A DNA stretch of 64,000 nucleotides from DATFVA01 sp963771705 (GCA_963771705.1 CAVYUP010000014.1:434001-498000), one strand, 5' to 3'. Counted from the first letter of the stretch, positions 34,128-42,190 are shown. Notes: generated by a model from the sequence alone, not told the origin. Numbers and translations are program-made.

Positions 34128-35279
34128 ATGAAAGAAGTTGCTGTAATTGGTGCAGGAATGACAAAATTCGGCGAGCTTTGGGGAATGTCTATTAAAGATA
34201 TTTTCGTTGAAGCCGCCTTAAAGGCTATAGAAGATGCAGGTGTAGATCATATCGACTCAATGTATGTAGGAAGTATGTCGGGCGGATTGTTCGTAGGCCA
34301 GGAGCACCTTGGAGCTGTAATGGCCGATTATCTCGGGGTAACCCCGATCCCTTCAACCCGTGTTGAATCTGCCTGTGCTTCGGGAGGTGCTTCGTTCCGA
34401 CAGGCTTACCTAGAGGTTGCATCGGGACAAAGTGAAATCGTCCTTGCCGGAGGAGTGGAGAAAATGACTGATGGAGCAGATGTTACTGAAACTCTCGCTA
34501 CGGCGGCCGATCAGGAATATGAGGTCTATCAGGGCATTACTTTTCCAGGACTTTATGCAATGATTGCAAATGCTCATATGCACCAGTATAAAACCAAAAG
34601 AGAACAGCTCGCGGCCGTAGCCGTGAAGAATCACAGGAACGGCTCTAAAAATCCCAATGCCCAATTCCGTTCTGAAATAACGATCGACCAGGTACTTAAA
34701 TCAACTCTTGTTGCCGATCCGCTGCGTCTGCTCGACTGTTCGCCGGTAAGCGACGGGGGAGCAGCAGTAATTTTATGCTCTATGGATATCGCAAAGAAAT
34801 TTACTGATTCACCGGTACGAGTAAGAGCTTCGGCACAGGCCTCGGATACTATAGCTCTACACGGCAGAAGGAGCCTTACGACTCTTGATGCTGTAGTAAA
34901 GGCCGCCGAAAAAGCTTATAAGCAGAGCAGCCTTAAGCCGGCGAATATCGATTTCGCAGAGGTACATGACTGCTTCAGTATAGCCGAGATCGTGGTTACC
35001 GAGGACCTCGGATTCTTTGATAAAGGATGCGGGGGACCTTCAGTTGAAGAAGGACTCACTTCACTCGAAACGGGAAAAATCCCGGTAAATACCAGCGGAG
35101 GCCTGAAGTCGAAAGGCCACCCGGTAGGAGCAACCGGGGTAGCACAAATAATTGAACTTTATGAACAGCTGCAGGGCAGAGCTGGTGCACGACAGGTTAA
35201 GAATGCTCATATAGGGATGGCTCAGAACATGGGCGGATCGGGTGCAAGCTGTGTAATTCATATATTGGAGGCAATATGA
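34128..35279 (+). CDS. Acetyl-CoA acetyltransferase, archaeal/SCP2-thiolase type
   Basis: A 383-residue thiolase. The nucleophile is C83 in VESACASGGASF. The other catalytic region reads EVHDCFSIAEI, and the C-terminal motif is SKGHPVGATGVAQ with a histidine. The classical second cysteine (CxG) is not obvious near the C-terminus, as in archaeal and SCP2-like thiolases that use a different arrangement. It starts 15 bases after the HMG-CoA synthase and overlaps the DUF35 gene by 4 bases. It is expected to supply acetoacetyl-CoA to its neighbour, or to cleave it in the catabolic direction. Confidence 0.87.
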   Translation: MKEVAVIGAGMTKFGELWGMSIKDIFVEAALKAIEDAGVDHIDSMYVGSMSGGLFVGQEHLGAVMADYLGVTPIPSTRVESACASGGASFRQAYLEVASGQSEIVLAGGVEKMTDGADVTETLATAADQEYEVYQGITFPGLYAMIANAHMHQYKTKREQLAAVAVKNHRNGSKNPNAQFRSEITIDQVLKSTLVADPLRLLDCSPVSDGGAAVILCSMDIAKKFTDSPVRVRASAQASDTIALHGRRSLTTLDAVVKAAEKAYKQSSLKPANIDFAEVHDCFSIAEIVVTEDLGFFDKGCGGPSVEEGLTSLETGKIPVNTSGGLKSKGHPVGATGVAQIIELYEQLQGRAGARQVKNAHIGMAQNMGGSGASCVIHILEAI

Positions 35280-35665
35280 TTAGTCCAAGATATTTCCGCG
35301 AAATACCCCAGCGCTACAGACTGGAAGCCGCACGCTGTACAAAATGCGGTAAGGTTTATTTCCCGCCAAGGACATACTGCGGCGAGTGTAAATCAAAAGA
35401 ATTTGAAACAGTGAAGCTTCCGGATACAGGAAAAATACTGACGTACACTGTAATAAGGGTAGGACCTGCGAACTTCTCTCAGGAAACTCCATATGTAGTT
35501 GCTATAGTAGAAGTAAGCAAAGGTTTGAGAATGACTATGCAGGTTGCCGATATAGACGTCAACAAGGTAGAGATCGGGCAGAATGTTAAGATCGTCTTTA
35601 GAAAGATACAGGATGAAGGGAAGTCGGGGCTTCATTGCTACGGTTACAAGGCGGTTGTAATTTAA
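35276..35665 (+). CDS. DUF35 Zn-ribbon/OB-fold scaffold protein
   Basis: A 129-residue protein. Residues about 20-40 form a rubredoxin-like zinc ribbon (CTKCGKVYFPPRTYCGECKS, two CxxC knuckles). The rest is an OB-fold (KILTYTVIRVGPANF, PYVVAIVEV, IGQNVKIVFRKI). In the archaeal thiolase/HMG-CoA synthase complex, DUF35 bridges the two enzymes and shares a CoA-binding site. The ATGA overlap with the thiolase stop supports equal expression. A terminator follows. Confidence 0.9.
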   Translation: MISPRYFREIPQRYRLEAARCTKCGKVYFPPRTYCGECKSKEFETVKLPDTGKILTYTVIRVGPANFSQETPYVVAIVEVSKGLRMTMQVADIDVNKVEIGQNVKIVFRKIQDEGKSGLHCYGYKAVVI

Positions 35666-35727
35666 TTCTGAGTGATCTATATTTCTGAATCATATGAAGG
35701 TTTTTAATCATTTGATTTAGAATTTTG

Positions 35728-35780
35728 AAGAGACAAAGTTTTAGGTCTTATTATTGCTGAAAATTTTGTCTCTTTTTATT
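35728..35780 (+). terminator. Terminator after the HMG-CoA synthase/thiolase/DUF35 operon
   Basis: AAGAGACAAA (35728-35737) and TTTGTCTCTT (35765-35774) pair around a 27-base loop and are followed by TTTATT. It separates this operon from the AtuA pair. Confidence 0.65.
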
Positions 35781-35884
35781 TTAAAGGATCTATCCTTCCT
35801 GGTTGCCCCTTTTATTGGTTAATCATAAAGGAATTCAAAAAATTACATTATATTATGCAATAATAATTATCGGAGTGATATTAA

Positions 35885-37255
35885 TTGAAAGATAAAATCA
35901 GGATAGCCTCAGGCCAGGGTTTTTGGGGAGATCTTATTGATGCTCCCTTTAACCAGGTAACCAAAGGTGAGGTCGACTACCTTGTAATGGATTACCTGGC
36001 AGAGGTAACAATGTCCATTCTGCAAAAACAAAAGATGAGAAATCCTAACCTCGGATACGCAAGAGACCTTCCGGATCTTATGAAGCGGATTCTTCCTGTA
36101 TGTACCGAAAAGGGAATTAAGGTTATAACCAACGGAGGGGGAGTAAATCCCATTGCCTGTGCGGATGCTATACTTGAAATTGCTATGGGACTCAACATTA
36201 AAAAACTTGATATCGCGGTGGTACTAGGGGATGATATACGCGATAGAATAGATGAGATCGTTTCCCAGGGGAGTGAACTGAAAAACATGGAAACGGGTGA
36301 ATCTATTCTGCCGTATAAAGACAAGCTTGTGAGCGCAAATGTGTATTTTGGTGCATTTCCGATCGTTGAGGCTCTTAAACGCGGAGCTGATATAGTTATT
36401 ACGGGAAGGACAACCGATACGGGTTTAACACTTGCCCCAATGATCTATGAGTTCGGATGGGATAAGGATAATTATGATCTAATGTCTGCCGGTACAGTAG
36501 CGGGACATATTCTCGAGTGCGGCGCTCAGTCATCAGGAGGAAATTTTCTTGGAGACTGGAAGTCAATTGAGAATATGGCAGAAATTGGTTTCCCGATTGC
36601 GGAGGCTTATCCAAATGGTGATGTTATAATAACTAAGCATCCAGGCACGGGAGGCAGGGTATCATTTGAAACTGTGGCTGAACAGCTTGTTTACGAAATC
36701 GGTGATCCGAAATCGTATATTACTCCCGATTGTGTAGCCGATTTTACTTCAATAAAACTTGAAGATCTGGGTAACGATCGTGTACGTGTGTTCGATGTAA
36801 AAGGAAAAGAAGCCACCGATTCTTATAAGGTTTCCTGTTCTTATGCGGATGGGTTTTCAGCCGCGGCATCTCTTACTTATTCCTGGCCCGAGGCTCTTAC
36901 TAAAGCCAGGGCTGCGGACAAAATACTTAGACAGCGTCTGGAGAACCTGGGATTGAAATTCGATGAGATCAGAACTGAATATATCGGATATAATTCCACT
37001 CACGGTCCTCTTGTCCCTGTCATCGATGAAGATAAAATCAATGAGGTGATGCTGAGGGTAGCTGTGCGTTCAAAGGACTATGAATCATTGAAAAGATTCG
37101 GGATGGAGATTGCTCCCCTGATACTCACAGGACCTCCGAGTGTAACGGGATTTGCAGGCGGCCGTCCCCGGCCTAGCGAAGTAATAGCTTACTGGCCCGC
37201 GCTGCTCCCAAAGAAACTTGTTGAACCTCAGGTTAAAATACTTGAGCTGAAATAA
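35885..37255 (+). CDS. AtuA-family protein (DUF1446 domain)
   Basis: A 456-residue protein of the acyclic-terpene-utilisation AtuA family. Recognisable segments are RIASGQGFWGDL, VDYLVMDYLAEVTMSIL, GIKVITNGGGVNP, DIVITGRTTDTGL and HILECGAQSSGGNF. AtuA is needed for citronellol/geraniol degradation in Pseudomonas, but its reaction is not settled in my knowledge. The start is a TTG at 35885 with GGAG about 10 bases upstream. In Pseudomonas AtuA this domain is fused to a C-terminal ferredoxin-fold domain; here that part is a separate gene 74 bases downstream. Adjacency to the HMG-CoA cluster hints at branched acyl-CoA breakdown. Confidence 0.82.
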   Translation: MKDKIRIASGQGFWGDLIDAPFNQVTKGEVDYLVMDYLAEVTMSILQKQKMRNPNLGYARDLPDLMKRILPVCTEKGIKVITNGGGVNPIACADAILEIAMGLNIKKLDIAVVLGDDIRDRIDEIVSQGSELKNMETGESILPYKDKLVSANVYFGAFPIVEALKRGADIVITGRTTDTGLTLAPMIYEFGWDKDNYDLMSAGTVAGHILECGAQSSGGNFLGDWKSIENMAEIGFPIAEAYPNGDVIITKHPGTGGRVSFETVAEQLVYEIGDPKSYITPDCVADFTSIKLEDLGNDRVRVFDVKGKEATDSYKVSCSYADGFSAAASLTYSWPEALTKARAADKILRQRLENLGLKFDEIRTEYIGYNSTHGPLVPVIDEDKINEVMLRVAVRSKDYESLKRFGMEIAPLILTGPPSVTGFAGGRPRPSEVIAYWPALLPKKLVEPQVKILELK

Positions 37256-37329
37256 TATTTTTGTGGTTGCTTTGTAAATATATTTTCAAAAACTTAAGGA
37301 GAAGCTGAATAGATTCAGCAAAAGAGGAT

Positions 37330-37647
37330 ATGAAAAAAATAAGATTGTTAGATATAGCTCATGGCAGAAGCGGTGACAAGGGAGACGCGGCTAATGTAGG
37401 AATTATAGCTTACGATGATAAGGGTTATGATATTATTAAGAAACACCTTACCCGCGAGAGAGTTAAAGAGCATTTCAAGGGTATATGCTACGGTGAAGTT
37501 GAACGCTATGAACTCCCTAATATAAGAGCCCTTAATTTTATTTTAAATAAGACGTTAGGCGGCGGAGGCACAGTCTCATTAAAGCATGATGCCCAGGGCA
37601 AAACTCTTGCTGCAGCACTGCTTCGCATGGAGATCGAAGAAGATTAG
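37330..37647 (+). CDS. AtuA-associated small protein (AtuA C-terminal domain, stand-alone)
   Basis: A 105-residue protein matching the C-terminal domain of long AtuA proteins. It begins with the conserved IRLLDIAHGRSGDKGDAANV block and contains YELPNIRALNFILNKTLGGG. It pairs with the larger AtuA-like protein just upstream, so the two probably form one functional unit. The exact role is unknown. prfB begins 46 bases later. Confidence 0.8.
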   Translation: MKKIRLLDIAHGRSGDKGDAANVGIIAYDDKGYDIIKKHLTRERVKEHFKGICYGEVERYELPNIRALNFILNKTLGGGGTVSLKHDAQGKTLAAALLRMEIEED

Positions 37648-37693
37648 CCCGCATAATCAGCATTATATTGAAAACTAAGTACAGGAGATATAA

Positions 37694-38795
37694 ATGTACC
37701 AGGATGAATTAAACCAGCTTGAAGAATACAGAGAACGAATTGAGACATTAAGAGGTTATCTTTGACGTCGATACAAAAGACTCAAAAATAAAAGAACTTC
37801 AGAACCAGACCACTCAGCCCGACTTCTGGAACGATCAGATGGGGGCGCAGAAAATCCTCCAGGAAATCAAATCGCTCGAGAGCTGGGTCAACCTGTGGAA
37901 GGAAATCGATAAAAAAGCTTCAGCATTGAAAGAATTTATCCAGCTTGCCGAAATAGAAGAAGATGAATCTTTCCGTAATGACATCGAAAGCGAACTGGAA
38001 TCGGTTAAACAATCCCTCGAGGAAGCCGAATTTAAAAATATGCTCAGCGGTCAGGATGATGATAAAAACTGTATCCTGTCAATCCATTCTGGGGCTGGCG
38101 GTACAGAGGCACAGGACTGGGCGGAAATGCTGATGCGGATGTACCTGCGCTGGGGAGAGCAGAACAATTTCAAAATGACAATCCTTGATATGCTTGAAGG
38201 TGACGGTGCCGGTATTAAAAGCGTCTCTATAGAGGTTCAGGGTGAATTTGCCTACGGTTATTTAAAAGCTGAAAACGGAGTACACAGGCTTGTGAGAATT
38301 TCTCCGTTCGATTCCAATAAGAGAAGACACACTTCCTTTGCATCAGTTTTCGTAATTCCTGAAATAGATGACACAATTGAAATAGAAATTAACCCGGCTG
38401 ATCTGCGGATAGACACCTACAGGTCCGGCGGTAAAGGGGGGCAGAACGTCAATAAGGTTGAGACAGCCGTACGTATTACGCACTTACCGACAAACACGGT
38501 GGCTGCCTGTCAGAGTGAGAGGTCTCAGCTTCAGAACAGAACAAATGCAATGAAACTGCTGAAATCGAAACTCTATCAGATTGAAAAGGAAAAGCAGGAA
38601 GCTGAACTGGATGAAGTTGAAAAGAGCAAAATGAAAATCGAGTGGGGAAGCCAGATACGCTCATATGTCTTCCATCCTTATAATATGGTTAAAGACCATC
38701 GCACCGACGAGGAAACCTCAGATGTGCAATCGGTAATGGACGGCGATATCAACAGGTTTATTAAAGCCTTCCTGATGAAGTTCAGTCAGAATTAG
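37694..38795 (+). CDS. prfB: Peptide chain release factor 2, with programmed +1 frameshift
   Basis: A 366-residue release factor for UGA and UAA codons, made only after a +1 frameshift. The ATG at 37694, with AGGAGA upstream, opens a 23-codon frame ending at TGA 37763-37765. Shifting +1 at CTT-TGA continues with GAC at 37764 into the long frame. The full protein has the UGA-recognising motif SPF (RISPFDSNKRRHTSF) and the peptidyl-hydrolysis motif GGQ (SGGKGGQNVNKVETAVR). A start at the internal ATG 37839 would lose the N-terminal domain. The arrangement gives autoregulation by RF2 level. Confidence 0.95.
37751..37766 (+). promoter_or_regulatory. prfB +1 frameshift site
   Basis: An SD-like AGAGGT lies three bases before the slippery CTT, which is followed in frame by the stop TGA and then C. 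This corresponds to the canonical AGGGGG-TAT-CTT-TGA-C site, with a weaker SD-like element. Confidence 0.92.
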
Positions 38796-38939
38796 CATAC
38801 TTTAAGGCAGACTGAGATCCCATCGGAGAGAGAAATTTATTTTCGATTATGCTTGCGGCAGTAATAAAAAATCGGGAAATTCCCATTAAATCTTAGCTTA
38901 TGATTTTATGCTGCAAATAGAGTAAAATAAGAGGAAACG

Positions 38940-39950
38940 GTGTTCAAGGCGATTTTAAGATTCATCCCTGTAATTCTCCTGGCTATAGTGTCTTGCAGTA
39001 CTTCTTTTGCTCAAATATCTCCAGAGCTTAACCGCAATTTTAACAAATCGTTATTCAGCGGAGAGCCTGACTTAAGAGGTATCCACGAAAGCAGATTGAA
39101 CTATCCTGCCTTTCTGGATTCAGTTACATCCTTCGATGCTGATTTTGATGGCGGAAAAAAAATCAGCTACACTCGTCTGGGAATCGTCAGCGGAGTGTCC
39201 CTGACAATTTTGGGAGGAATCTATTACCGTTGGAAAACAGCCTGGTGGAATGACGGTACCAAAGGCTTCCATATAGATTATAATTATACTTATACGGGGA
39301 ATGTGGACAAAATAGGTCATCTATATGGCGGAACGTTGTTCACTGAGTGTTTTAGTACCGGACTGCGCTGGGCGGGACTCGACCAAGAAACTTCGCTCCT
39401 TTACGGGGGAATTTTCAGTACACTTGTGTATACTGGAGTTGAACTTAAAGATGGCTACGCACCGACCTGGGGATTTGATCCACTGGATCTCGGCAGCAGC
39501 ATGATCGGGGCCTTTTATCCTTATGCGCAGCAAAAAATTCCCTTCCTTCAGAATTTTAATTTTAAATACAGCTACTTTCCGTCGAACAGCGCGTACTACA
39601 CTAAAATGAACGAGAAGAATGGAAATAATCAGTTTTTTAATGATGACTATGAGGGAGAAACATTCTGGTTAGCAGCTAATCTGAAGGGGCTTCTTCCTTC
39701 TGATATAAATTCATTTATGCCCGATTTCCTGAATCTTGCACTCGGAGTGTCAATAGTAAATCTTGATAATCCGGCTGAACGGCAAAGAGTCTTTATCATC
39801 TCTCCGGATATTGACCTTGTTAAATTATTCAAGCCAGAAGATGGATTCCTGAAAGAAGCTTTGAGGCTGCTGAATTATATTCATATCCCTCTACCTGCAA
39901 TAAGGATCGCCCCGGATTTCAAAGCATATCCTCTTTACCTGAAGCCATAA
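38940..39950 (+). CDS. DUF2279-family envelope protein
   Basis: A 336-residue protein with an N-terminal signal sequence (hydrophobic 5-20, then SCSTSFAQ). It could be a lipoprotein at the cysteine or be cleaved after FAQ. The conserved central region matches the DUF2279 family of Bacteroidetes: VDKIGHLYGGTLFTECFS, then ELKDGYAPTWGFDPLDLG and GAFYPYAQ. Small hydrophobic stretches and aromatic-rich strands suggest an outer-membrane association. Function is not known. The start is a GTG at 38940, with GAGGAAA just upstream. Confidence 0.75.
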   Translation: MFKAILRFIPVILLAIVSCSTSFAQISPELNRNFNKSLFSGEPDLRGIHESRLNYPAFLDSVTSFDADFDGGKKISYTRLGIVSGVSLTILGGIYYRWKTAWWNDGTKGFHIDYNYTYTGNVDKIGHLYGGTLFTECFSTGLRWAGLDQETSLLYGGIFSTLVYTGVELKDGYAPTWGFDPLDLGSSMIGAFYPYAQQKIPFLQNFNFKYSYFPSNSAYYTKMNEKNGNNQFFNDDYEGETFWLAANLKGLLPSDINSFMPDFLNLALGVSIVNLDNPAERQRVFIISPDIDLVKLFKPEDGFLKEALRLLNYIHIPLPAIRIAPDFKAYPLYLKP

Positions 39951-39965
39951 TAATTAGTTTGAAAT

Positions 39966-39998
39966 AAAAAAACCCGCCGAAGGGGGATCCCCGGCGGG
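39966..39998 (-). terminator. Strong minus-strand terminator
   Basis: Read on the minus strand, CCCGCCG and CGGCGGG (39992-39998 with 39973-39979) form a GC-rich stem with an internal GGGGATCCCC, then a run of seven T. On the plus strand the T run is missing, so it ends transcription from the right. Confidence 0.75.
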
Positions 39999-40037
39999 CA
40001 GATTCATTTGCCATCAAGAGGCAGGGGTAACCTCTTG
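39966..40037 (-). ncRNA. Candidate small RNA or structured 3' UTR on the minus strand
   Basis: Besides the terminator, a 7-bp stem-loop CAAGAGG/CCTCTTG (40015-40021 with 40031-40037) lies just upstream in the minus direction, with no reading frame between. It could be a small RNA with its own promoter, or the tail of the small-protein transcript. No family was recognised. Confidence 0.25.
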
Positions 40038-40095
40038 AAAGAACCTACCTCAATTTGAAAAGAAACTTATTCAATGTAAATAAAAAAAAAGAACA

Positions 40096-40121
40096 GGTTA
40101 AAAAATTTTCCTTTTTTAACC
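40096..40121 (-). terminator. AT-rich perfect hairpin at the end of the 45-residue gene
   Basis: GGTTAAAAAA (40096-40105) and TTTTTTAACC (40112-40121) form a perfect 10-bp stem with a 6-base loop. It overlaps the stop codon of the small gene. T-rich sequence follows after a few bases in the minus direction. Confidence 0.5.
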
Positions 40122-40253
40122 GGAATCATCCTTGCTTTTCTTTGATTTCTGAAAAAGTGTAGTCAGCAGGATCCCTACCGTAGCGAAAGTTGAAGTATAA
40201 CCTGCAATCTTCTTTATTTTCGATAATCTCTTTTTCGTCTTTTTTGCGCGCAT
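40116..40253 (-). CDS. Small basic membrane peptide (45 residues)
   Basis: A 45-residue frame from ATG (40253-40251) to TAA (40118-40116). It begins MRAKKTKKRLSKIKKIAG, very rich in lysine and arginine. A hydrophobic stretch (TSTFATVGILLTTLF) follows, and it ends KSKKSKDDSG. An AAGGA ribosome site lies about 7 bases upstream of the ATG. The positive-inside layout suggests a single-pass inner-membrane peptide. The hairpin overlapping its stop, and a strong minus-strand terminator further on, support real transcription in this direction. No family recognised. Confidence 0.5.
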   Translation of the reverse strand: MRAKKTKKRLSKIKKIAGYTSTFATVGILLTTLFQKSKKSKDDSG

Positions 40254-40644
40254 ATTGTCCTTCCTTTTTATTTTCAAAGTAATTATTCTTTAATCATTCC
40301 GCTGTTAAGCGCGTTGTTATCAGAACAACAAATGATAACTGGCACAGGAAACCTGAAATTTTCCGTGATTTTTGTTATATTTACATATCAAATTTCAAAA
40401 AAAAACGTTTGTTGTGCCCATTTTTGATCTGTTTAGTACAGATATCAGAATTTACCAGCAGAGATTACCTGATCTTGCTCCCCGCGGGAATAGGCGGTCT
40501 ATCGGAAGGTTAAATCCTACTCCGCTGAAATATTCCTTCATTAAGCTATTTGCTTCATTCAGGTATAACTAATACAAATTAATTTTTTTATCTGTTCTGA
40601 ATTCGGAATGGGTGAGGATTATTATTTAAAAATCAGGAGAAAAA
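40254..40644. promoter_or_regulatory. Divergent intergenic region with nested inverted repeats
   Basis: A 391-bp region between the small peptide gene and the acetyltransferase operon. GTTGTT (40313-40318) pairs with AACAAC (40324-40329), and GTTATCA (40316-40322) pairs with TGATAAC (40333-40339). The two overlapping palindromes look like a regulator-binding site. The remainder is AT-rich and shows no convincing gene; a 66-codon frame at 40372-40572 lacks a ribosome site. Confidence 0.4.
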
Positions 40645-41094
40645 ATGCTGCGATTTAAGGAAATAAAAAAAGAAAATGATTTCGACAATGAACTTCCCAG
40701 GGAGAAATTTATCGACTTTCTCTATCAGCACCTGGATAAGTTTGGTGATTCGAAAGAAGCCATCGGCAAATCCATCGATTATGCTTTCTCAGATGAAAAA
40801 GGCTGCGGAGGATTTCTGCTTGCCGCGTATAATGATAAAGAGCTCATCGGCGCCCTAATAATGAACAATACCGGTATGTCAGGCTACATCCCCGAAAATG
40901 TACTTGTGTATGTCGCCGTTGATTCGAGGTTCAGGGGGAAAGGGTACGGCAGGGAGATAGTCGATAAAGCCATTTCTATGGCAGACGGCGATGTGAAGCT
41001 GCACGTTGAATATGAGAACCCGGCTAAACGGCTTTACGAGCGTATCGGGTTCACCACGAAGTATGCTGAAATGAGATTTATAAAAGAGAAATAA
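40645..41094 (+). CDS. GNAT-family N-acetyltransferase
   Basis: A 149-residue GCN5-type acetyltransferase. The acetyl-CoA pyrophosphate loop is SRFRGKGYGREIV and the C-terminal block NPAKRLYERIGF is also conserved. An AGGAG ribosome site precedes the ATG. It is the first gene of a five-gene operon with two racemases, a sodium symporter and an amidohydrolase, so an amino acid or amine substrate is likely. The next gene begins one base after its stop. Confidence 0.87.
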   Translation: MLRFKEIKKENDFDNELPREKFIDFLYQHLDKFGDSKEAIGKSIDYAFSDEKGCGGFLLAAYNDKELIGALIMNNTGMSGYIPENVLVYVAVDSRFRGKGYGREIVDKAISMADGDVKLHVEYENPAKRLYERIGFTTKYAEMRFIKEK

Positions 41095-41095
41095 A

Positions 41096-42190
41096 ATGGC
41101 AACTTTAATTGTAAATACTAACCGTATAAGAGAAAATATTATTAAGCTGAGTTCATATCTTGCGGAAAGTAATATTGACTGGTCACTTGTGGTAAAGATC
41201 CTCGGAGGCAACAGGCCGGTTCTTGAAAAAATTATTGGCGATGAATCAATAAAGAAAGTGCATTCGGTAGGTGATTCAAGGATCTCCAACCTAAAAACAA
41301 TAAAGGAAATAAAACCTGATATCGTTACGATGTACATCAAACCTCCGGCCCCTGTTCTGGCTAAAAAGATAGTGCAGTATGCTGATATTTCGCTGAATAC
41401 ATCGTACACTACTATAGAAGCCTTAAACAGGGAGGCTGAACGGCTTGGTAAGACTCACCGCGTTGTTATTATGATAGAACTGGGCGAACTCCGGGAAGGT
41501 ATACTGCGTGATAATGTCCTTTCGTTTTATGAGAAGTTGTTTGGACTAAAAAACATAAAGATCGAGGGTCTCGGAACTAACCTCGGGTGTATGTACGGAG
41601 TGGAGCCAACTTATGATAAAATGGTCCAGCTTAGTCTTTATAAAATGCTGGTAGAGGAAAAGTTCGATAAGAAGCTTAACCTTGTTTCCGCCGGAAGTTC
41701 TATTACGCTGCCTCTGGTTATGCGCAACAGACTACCTGATGGAATAAACCATTTCAGAATTGGCGAAACAGCATTTCTCGGGGTTTCAATAATCGACGGT
41801 AAAAAATTCAAGAACCTTTCCACTAACGCGTTCGATTTTTCCGCGGAGATACTCGAGCTGGAAGAAAAGGAAATGGTGCCTGACGGCAACCTCACCGATG
41901 CCGGTATCGGGATTACCGCGCATGATTTCCAGGGAGAAATTGATCCCGATCTTAACAAAAAATCGTATCGCGCAATAGTCGATTTCGGGGAAATCGATGT
42001 CGATCCTTCACACATTACTCCGAAGGATGATAACATTAAGTTTATCGGTACTACTTCGGATATGACCGTATACGATACCGGCGATAAAAAAGGGAAGTTT
42101 TCTGTAGGGAAGCAGCTTCACTTCAAACCAAATTATATGGCTGTAGCACGCTTAATGAATACTAAATACGTAACAAAGGAGATTGTGTAA
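41096..42190 (+). CDS. Alanine/ornithine-racemase-family PLP enzyme
   Basis: A 364-residue fold-type III PLP protein, more like ornithine racemase than biosynthetic alanine racemase. The PLP lysine is in the N-terminal strand SLVVKILGGNRPVL (the VVK of the family, without the usual AYG). Other matches are HSVGDSRISNL, IMIELGELREGI and HFRIGETAFLG. The terminal portion (GKLHFKPNY-like GKQLHFKPNYMAVARLM) is a typical beta-domain. Its substrate, ornithine, lysine or another amino acid, cannot be read from sequence. The symporter gene starts directly at its stop. Confidence 0.8.
   Translation: MATLIVNTNRIRENIIKLSSYLAESNIDWSLVVKILGGNRPVLEKIIGDESIKKVHSVGDSRISNLKTIKEIKPDIVTMYIKPPAPVLAKKIVQYADISLNTSYTTIEALNREAERLGKTHRVVIMIELGELREGILRDNVLSFYEKLFGLKNIKIEGLGTNLGCMYGVEPTYDKMVQLSLYKMLVEEKFDKKLNLVSAGSSITLPLVMRNRLPDGINHFRIGETAFLGVSIIDGKKFKNLSTNAFDFSAEILELEEKEMVPDGNLTDAGIGITAHDFQGEIDPDLNKKSYRAIVDFGEIDVDPSHITPKDDNIKFIGTTSDMTVYDTGDKKGKFSVGKQLHFKPNYMAVARLMNTKYVTKEIV

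Larger units (their letters stand above)
39951..40115. other. Gene-free strip with minus-strand stem-loops
   Basis: This contains no gene on the plus strand. It holds the minus-strand terminator, the 40015-40037 stem-loop and the AT-rich hairpin at 40096-40121, all described separately. Confidence 0.6.

Noticed and set aside
37839..38795. prfB starting at the internal ATG 37839
   Set aside because: This start removes the N-terminal domain and ignores the frameshift site and the upstream ATG with a good ribosome site.
40372..40572. A 66-codon plus-strand frame upstream of the acetyltransferase operon
   Set aside because: It has a TTG start with no ribosome site, crosses likely promoter sequence, and shows no family features.
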